Under the pieces are notes generated by a model. It was given only the letters and a program-made list of their open reading frames with translations. It had not been told where the DNA came from and did no database searches. A stretch of 64,000 nt of DNA from Crotophaga sulcirostris (taxonomy: Eukaryota > Chordata > Aves > Cuculiformes > Crotophagidae): NCBI GenBank assembly GCA_013397455.1, contig VYZB01000331.1:23164-87163 (forward strand), written 5' to 3'. Positions 57,401-64,000 of the stretch are shown piece by piece. The first letter of the stretch is position 1. Each line of letters begins with the position of its first letter. The position numbers were made by a program, and so were the translations under genes.

Positions 57401-58140
57401 TTGAAAGCACAAAAAGAGCCAATTAAATATTAACTCTATTAAATGGCAGCAATGCATCAACATCCTTAAGGGTTTATTTAACAAGACATTCATCAGTCAT
57501 TCACAATATACCATGCAACCATCAAGTATCATGCTAGTATCAGGATGAACTGTGAGGCATTAAAGTATTTTATTTTCCAAACAAACACCTTAACTTAGTG
57601 TGGATTTTTACATTTTTAAAAAATGGAGGGTTGGATGAGAGCAGTTGCAGAGGTAATTTCTGACCTTTATAACTCCATAATTCTCTGAAATGTTTACTTT
57701 GATAAGAGGCTGGGAGAAAGAATATTGAAAAATTCCAATGAAAATAAATAAGATGAAATGTAGTGATAAACAGGAAGAAGCTTAGACATAAAACTGGGAG
57801 AAGTACAGAGGATATCTTGCTGAAATAGCAGGGAAGTGCTTAGCTGTAAAGGAAAGGAGAGAAGGGAAGAAGATAAGACAAAGCATGCCAAGGTAAATAA
57901 ATGTATCATCTGCTATAGCACAGGAAAGGGTTACTCATCTGGCCCAATGGAAGGAGTTGCAGGTGGGCATAAGTGCTTAAGCATTCCAGAAAATGCTCCT
58001 GGCTGGATAAATGAGATGAGGAGGAGGTAAACAGAAAAAAACAAAACCAAAACCAAACAAACAAAAAACAAACACCCAAAAAACAGAAGGAACTTTTCCT
58101 TTATTTTTTGGAGGAAGGAGGGGGAAATGCATGGAATGGA
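51464..58140. other. Intergenic stretch, only simple repeats
   Basis: No gene or repeat family was recognised. Short simple repeats are present: (TA)n at 52449-52462, (GACA)n-like at 54845-54870, and AAGT/AAAT units at 56760-56785. Confidence 0.55.
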
Positions 58141-58143
58141 ATC

Positions 58144-58172
58144 TCATGTCAAGTCATGTCATGTCATGTCAC
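58144..58172. repeat. Pentamer microsatellite (TCATG)n
   Basis: About five units of TCATG with one variant, just upstream of a CR1 fragment. Confidence 0.8.
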
Positions 58173-58314
58173 AGAGTGGCGTGGGGTAGGATATGAATGT
58201 TGGGAAGAGAATGCTGATCAGTAAAGTTATAATGAGGAGAAGCAGTTCAGGTGATGTGATCCCTACGTGCACTTCCAAATGTAGCAAAGTACTTTGCCTT
58301 TGTAGTCCAGAACC

Positions 58315-58640
58315 ACAGGCAGTGGTTAGTCAGACAGGGGTTGGTCTCTTCTCACAGGTGACCAGTGACAGAACTAGAGGGCATAGACTCAAGGTTCGTC
58401 AGGGAAAGTTTAGACTTGATGTTAGGAAAAAGTTCTTCACTGAAAGGGTGATTGGCCATTGGAATGCGCTGCCCAGGGAGGTGGTGGAGTTGCGGACCCT
58501 GGAGGTGTTTAAGGGAAGACTGGATGAGGCACTCAGTGCCATGGTTTAGATGATGGGTTGGTGTAAGTGTTGGGTTATAGGTTGGATTTGATGATCTCAG
58601 AGGTCCTTTCCAACCTTGCGATACTGTGAAACTGTGAAAC
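58315..58640 (+). mobile_element. CR1 LINE 3'-end fragment
   Basis: A clear CR1 3' UTR (GTTGGTCTCTTCTCACAGGT; later CAGAGGTCCTTTCCAACCTT), ending in a variant tail GATACTGTGAAACTGTGAAAC. Its 118-codon open frame is not a host gene. Confidence 0.9.
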
Positions 58641-58914
58641 CACAGAAAATGGGGAGAATTTTAAACCTTCCAAGAGATAATAAATGCTGTAGTGCTTTGT
58701 AGGATGTCTGGTTGGTTTTTTTTGCCTGTTTGATTTGTTTTGTTTCTTGCTGTTCTTTACTTTGCATGGCTCACTGACTTCATGATGAATGATCCCATTG
58801 AGTGTGACTCAATACTGTGATGTTGTGCTTGGAGGTCTATATTTACCCAATGTATTAGGTGTTCTCTGTTAAGGCACATGCATAACACAGTGTAAGCAAC
58901 TGATCTAACGTTTA

Positions 58915-58995
58915 GCTTGGCTGTACTTTCAGCAATGGGTGGATCAGGTGACCTTTGGAGGTAGCTTCAAACCCCAGGTATTCTGTGACTGAACT
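58915..58995 (+). mobile_element. Short CR1 3'-end fragment
   Basis: TGGATCAGGTGACCTTTGGAGG followed by a GGTATTCTGTGACTG tail resembles the last 80 bp of a CR1. Confidence 0.6.
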
Positions 58996-59049
58996 TACCG
59001 CACTACTGTGAAAAGTTGTGCACTGGCTGTGGATACAATTTAACTTGTG

Positions 59050-59340
59050 TCAGCCTAAGAATAGCTTGACTGCACAGGGAGCAGGAAAGATGTGGTATGT
59101 AAGCGCTGAGGGAGGTATGCCTGTTTCTGGGGCTAAAAAATTTAAGTAGTCATTCTGAGTGACATTTTTAGGGTTCTTCCTTAAGAAGGGGATAAGCGGA
59201 TACACCAAATAATCCAAATACGGCCCATAAATTAAAAGTGGCACCTGTAGAAGTGCTGCTAGAAACAAAAGTACAAATAACATTTCTGTAGATAGCAAAA
59301 GCACTAGAGGCTGACTGAAAGCTAGGTGCACTAATTGCAT
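59050..59340 (-). other. Unidentified hydrophobic open reading frame (96 codons)
   Basis: From the ATG at 59340 the frame is open for 96 codons. It begins MQLVHLAFSQPLVLLLSTEM and has a long hydrophobic stretch (VLLFLAALLQVPLLIYG), then a polar part with a potential N-glycosylation site (NVTQ). I do not recognise a family. No splice sites, promoter or conserved neighbour support it. It may be chance, an old ERV piece or a small membrane protein. Confidence 0.2.
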
Positions 59341-62300
59341 TATGCTTTCACCGAGGGTCACTTATACAACCTGTCTTAGGTACACAGAAACAAATCACAT
59401 GATAACAGAGGTAAACCACTGCACCTTGTCCAAAGTTCCTTACTGTCCTTACCAAGTCTTTGAGAAAAAGGCAGGACTTCCCCATGTAGTGGAAGCTTTC
59501 TTATGGATATTGTTCAAGATTCTGTTTATGCTCAAATGTCTGTTCACTGCTTAATTACCCCTATTTTAGTCTCGGGCATGTGAACTAGCAGGTCTATTTG
59601 TCTTTTGGCCTTTACACTATTTGCTACATGCTAGTATGGTGAGTGAGGGGAAATATGTCTCTGACTAAAAGAAATGGTGGCTCTACTTCCACGCTGGCTG
59701 CCACTTTTAAATATGGAAATATGATCTGGGAGTTTGAAACCAGTGTGGCTCTCTAAAAGTGCTTAACAGAAAGTGGAAGTCTAAGTAATCGAATAAAAAC
59801 CGCCGCATCAATATATTTGACAAAGAAATAATGCCTAGCTTCTTCACTTCCAATTAAAATTCATGAGAGGTCTAACAAACAGGATTTACATGAAGCAGCT
59901 TATTGAGGGTAGAAAACATTCACTTCTAACTGTACACCCCAGTACTTCAAACTCCTTCTGATGTCTAATGTGTAGTCTCTGCAGTACATGAATACTCTAT
60001 GCCATATTACTGCCTCCATGCATGCCTAGAGGTGTCTTTGAGAGGCTGTTTTCATTTATGGCTTTTGAAAAAAGTGTATACTGGTGTACTTGGCTCAGTT
60101 CCTTACACCCTTTTGTTGGGGTCTGAGGCCAGAGAATATATTTTGAGGACATTGACCTTACTTTTTTTAGTGACTAACTGTTGCATTTACTTGACCAGGT
60201 GGGCTGCTCTGTGGCTTGCTAATCTCTCTTTACAGGTGGGTGTGAGAAAACAGGTGCTGGGACTGAGAGTTATTATTCCTTTCAGACACTAAGGTAAAAC
60301 CTGAGAGTTGTTGCAGGGCTGAATAGAGGCAAAGGACAGTGTGTGTGTGTGTGCGTGCAGGAAGAGGGCAGTTGACAAGAAAATAATCTTATAATCTATC
60401 TTAGTCTTCTTATACAACTACATGCATTCATCAATGCACTCTCGTGTTTTAACTCTAAAGGGGTTACTGCTGTTGCTATAGTAATCTCTGAAATATTGTT
60501 TTTGAGCCACAGACTAGCTCAGCTTGTGGAAGAAACAACACTTTGGTACTGGTCCCTGTCAGGAAGAGGCATTCCTTCATCTTAATTGGCAAAATCAGTG
60601 CTAGCTAAAAAAAGAAAAATGCCTAGAGGTTATGGCATGGCTGTTACAATCCATAAGTAAATGTACCCTCATCATTTTTTCTCTCTTGGCTGTTACATTT
60701 TGCTTATGTACACAGGGTTTTTTGTGAATTAGTATCTTTCCTAAGTTACTGTAAATATTTTTTTTTGTTTTACTTAGCTGGATTCTAACTCAGTGCAGCA
60801 ATAAAAAAAAGTCTGTCTCTTGATCTTGAGAGGTATTCCTCAAAGGTGGTGATTCTTACTGCCTCAGCAAATCTTTCACAGTGTATTTATGTGGGTAGAT
60901 TCACATGCAATTTGTGCTGCTCAGAGTACTCACTGTTCTACAAGGTACTTTATGAAACAGTACTTCTGGAACCAGGTGGGACTTGTTTTCTGTCTTGCTC
61001 ACCTGCCTGGCCTCCACTGGGGAATGTGCTAATTGTTTAATGATTGTTATCTCCAGTTCTTTTTGGGTGAGACCGAGATGGTCTAATCCTATTGGAAAGC
61101 AGCTGCAGGAGTGCTAAAGCAACTTCTATGCTTCTTTCACAGCAGGCCTGTTCTCAAGGACTGTTTTCTAGACCTCAGGAAAACTAGATTAATACCAAGT
61201 GTTTGTACTGAAGTTGATTTAATTCTTCTATATTATCTGATCACGATGGGCAGAGTAGGACTTTTCATGCTTGTATGCTCTCTATTTGATTACAGAAGCT
61301 CAAAACCAGTTTTATTCTTTGTTTCATGAATTCTAATAACGATGCAAATTCCCAGTGAATACTTATATTGCAGAACGAAACACTATAGCACACCTATCAA
61401 ATATCCAGGTAGTGTTAACAGAGCAGCGCACAGGTGGTGGCTCTGAAGATGGGGGAAAATGTAGGTAAGCTTTTGTGGGTGAGAATTCTACATAGCTATG
61501 CCAGCCAGAGGGGAAGGGTCTTGCCTCCTCTGTCAGATCTCCACAAAATCCTTTCAACACATCCACTGGAATGATCTCTGAATGCTCTCAAAGAGTAGTA
61601 ATCAGACCATAATCTTCCTAATTCTTGCTGCAAAGATACCTACATTCAGATGGATAGAAACAAGAGCTGGCTGGGAAATGCAGCAGGCTTCTCTTCTCAG
61701 AGGATTATGACCTGTTAATTCTTGTCCATATGCCTTGAGGAGCTGTGTTGGGGTTTTTTTTTGTTTAGGTTTTTACTTGTGGAAGACTCTAATAGGAAGA
61801 AGAATTTTCAAAGCTCTTCTTTAATGCTGAAATGTCAAGGGAGAAGGGGAAAAACAATTAAACTGATTAAAACCAAAGGTGGGGTGGCTTCGGAACGCCC
61901 TTTTAACTATTATTACCCTGACTTAAATGGGAGTGGCATCGGGCCAAAGACCGAGCAAAACTCCATTCATAGGGCCTGTACTCAGACCCGAGTAGCAATT
62001 TTCATGCCTTAGGTACCTGGGTCAGGAATGATAGGATGTAGTTATCTATCTCTACCATGATTATCTTAGCATGGATCTTTGTTCTGACCAGAGAAAGGTC
62101 ACTGATAGATACAGCTTTAAAGCTGCCTAGAAGAATATAAATAAGCTAAAGAACTTGGTGGGGAGGAAAGATTACAAAAATATAAATGAGGCCTATCAAG
62201 AGCTAACCATGACAAAGTAATGTCGAACTAGACCTTGGTCTCGAAATTGCTGAGTTTATTAAATGAACCTCTGACTCATGCAGTTATGTCTCCTACACAC

Positions 62301-63480
62301 AGAGTAACTACTCATGACTACAGACTGCACATCTTCATGATTTCCCCAGGTTAACTCTAAAAGTGCTGGTTCTATAGTCCATTAACAGTTTCTACAAGAA
62401 CGTAAGGAATCAGGTTAAGTTTTTATTCTCTATAGCTAGAACTGGTAGTGCATGACTGCCTAGGTGCATGGTCCCTACATAATGGTGTAACTGGCTCTCA
62501 CCTTTAAGGACTCTATTTCTAGAATTTGAAGACTTCTTGTGTTGTTAGCTGCCCTACTTCTGTATTGTGTGCCCTGCAGTATTCTGCTACACAATAATAC
62601 TGGTAAAAAATTTTTTTTGAAATGGTGGTAGTCTGCTGCTCTAAGCAAAAGGCCATCTCAACAGGATTATTCTTGGAGCTGAAAAATGGAAACAGGGTCA
62701 TGTCTTCAGCAGAGTATGATAACTTGTGTAATTCTAGTGCACAGTATAAAATTCTCATGTAATGGTAACACAAGTTTCAGGTGGAGCTGACATGTGGGCA
62801 GACATGACTGTGCTGTGAGTCAAATACAAAGCATGTACGGGCCTACTTATTGCATTTGCACTACTGATACATTTCATGTGCTTCGGATCAGTGCTGGAGT
62901 ATTATATTAATATCACTGGAGTATCTTCCAACAAGTTGCCAGTGAAGAAACATACTCAAGTGCAATAGAACTTTGGGAAAGCAGTGCGTCTGTGACACCT
63001 TAACTGAGAAGGGTGCAATCTTGCAGGACAGATGAACATGTTCAAGTTAGGTTCCTCTCCCCATTTTACTTAGCTCAGCTGGGAAAAAGCAGCAGAGCGG
63101 ATACAGCCCTACAGCCTACATAAGACTAATGGGGACACTTAAGTTGCTAGACTACACTGAAGGCCTGTGCTTCTGTCTTTTCTTAGACTGAAGGACCTTG
63201 CTGATCTCCAGACTGTAATCCCAAATCTTCCAAAAAGCTTTTAGGCTGTATCCGCCTCCTGGATAGCTGAATCTGTTCAGTTTTTCTCTTCACTTGTCTG
63301 TGGTCCTAGTAAAAAATATAATCAGTATAATCAAAACTACGTGTATTTTTTAACAGGGGTTGTGTCAGAGAAGTAGTGTGTAGGGAGTGGAGATGGGTGC
63401 CATGATACCTGCTCTTTGGTAGAACTTGTCCTCAGCTGGCAGACGAGGGTGCCGGTACATTTTTAGAGAGGAGCATAATG
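59341..63480. other. Intergenic stretch, nothing recognised
   Basis: AT-rich unique sequence. A (TG)n run lies at 60338-60358. No exon or repeat family was identified. Confidence 0.55.
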
Positions 63481-63489
63481 GTACTGTGA

Positions 63490-64000
63490 ACTAACAACAG
63501 GCGGGGAAACCTTGACAGTCCTCCTGGGAGAGCGGGCTGTCTGCCAGCCGTCCTCTCACAGGGCAGTCAGCATGGCGGTGAAGCAGCTGTTCCCAGGGTG
63601 TCCCAGGCTTCAGGCAGTGGATACCAGGACAGACGGCCAAAACCAAACCCGTCCAGTGGGTCCCCTCGCACGCAGCGGCCTGAGGGCCCTTCGCACAAGC
63701 TCCGGAGCCACCGCAGCAGCACAGGGGGCACCTTCCTTCCTCTGGTGACCGCGGCAGTGGCACGCCGCGCCGCAGCACCAGCCCGGGGGCGCTGGCTCAG
63801 GTGTGCCGGGCACCATCCAGGTGACCGAGGGACCGCAGGAATGACTGAACGAGGCTGCACTGCACCGGGGTGGGTGTAGCTGGTTACGGCGGTCCCTGGG
63901 GCTGTAGCCACGGGCCGGCCCCAACCGGCAGCGCCGCCCGAGGCCGCAGGTCCACGCGGGCGAAGGAGGCCCCGGCACGAGTCCGGGCGGAGCCGGCCAG
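63490..64000. promoter_or_regulatory. GC- and CpG-rich block at the window end (possible CpG island)
   Basis: GC content rises sharply and CpGs become frequent, most of all from 63740 to the end. This resembles the edge of a CpG-island promoter. Its open frames show no recognisable domain. In human the gene beyond SNAPC3 on this side is TTC39B, transcribed away from SNAPC3, so this could be its promoter; nothing in the sequence proves that. Confidence 0.45.

Noticed and set aside
58193..58549. 118-codon open frame
   Set aside because: It covers the CR1 3' UTR and is not a host gene.
63491..63978. Several open frames of 78-122 codons on both strands
   Set aside because: Expected by chance in GC-rich sequence. 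No two agree with a known N-terminus and no splice structure was seen.
1..64000. tRNA, rRNA or snRNA genes
   Set aside because: No cloverleaf with box A/B spacing or known snRNA core was found. The only tRNA-like matches are the three 18-nt retroviral primer sites.

Overview
The window is vertebrate nuclear DNA, almost certainly from a bird. It holds two genes with spliced, well conserved coding exons, many CR1 LINE fragments (several with the sauropsid ATTCTATG-type 3' tail), and endogenous retrovirus (ERV) remnants. Gene density is low and there are no bacterial features. The gene pair PSIP1 - SNAPC3, tail to tail, matches the order I know from human 9p22. From general knowledge that segment corresponds to the avian Z chromosome, so a Z location is likely but not shown by the sequence.

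Layout. (1) 1-6.3 kb, + strand: the last four coding exons of PSIP1 (LEDGF/p75), covering most of the integrase-binding domain and the C-terminal tail. One intron carries a CR1 piece and another an antisense solo LTR with a clean 5-bp target duplication. (2) 6.3-14.1 kb: the interval between the convergent genes, filled by a CR1 fragment and two degenerate, adjoining ERVs on the - strand. One has a tRNA-Pro-like primer site with gag and env remnants. The other has a tRNA-Arg-like primer site, a deleted interior, a short tandem repeat and a hydrophobic envelope-like segment. (3) 14.1-37.0 kb, - strand: the whole SNAPC3 gene, nine coding exons. Exon 1 runs into a 620-base assembly gap at 36108-36727; the other eight are intact with canonical splice sites. 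Its introns carry many CR1 pieces. The promoter side is CpG-rich, has a CRE-like site just before the start codon and is followed by a 300-bp pyrimidine/purine tract. (4) 37.3-46.9 kb: intergenic, nothing recognised. (5) 46.9-51.5 kb: a young, internally deleted class II (ERVK/betaretrovirus-like) provirus on the - strand. It has two 361/362-bp LTRs that differ at five substitutions and one indel, a perfect 6-bp target duplication (ACAATT), a perfect 18-nt tRNA-Lys3 primer site, a polypurine tract, a frameshifted gag and a truncated dUTPase. No protease, polymerase or clear envelope was seen. Its 5' leader contains an 18-unit minisatellite. (6) 51.5-63.5 kb: intergenic, with two CR1 fragments and one unexplained hydrophobic ORF. 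(7) 63.5-64 kb: GC- and CpG-rich sequence, perhaps the promoter of the next gene (TTC39B is the expected neighbour, but no coding exon of it was recognised).

PSIP1 encodes a chromatin-tethering co-activator and SNAPC3 a subunit of the snRNA-promoter-binding complex SNAPc. They are neighbours rather than an operon. The most unusual material is retroviral: the leader minisatellite and gag-dUTPase frame fusion of the class II provirus, and the stack of ERVs between the two gene 3' ends.
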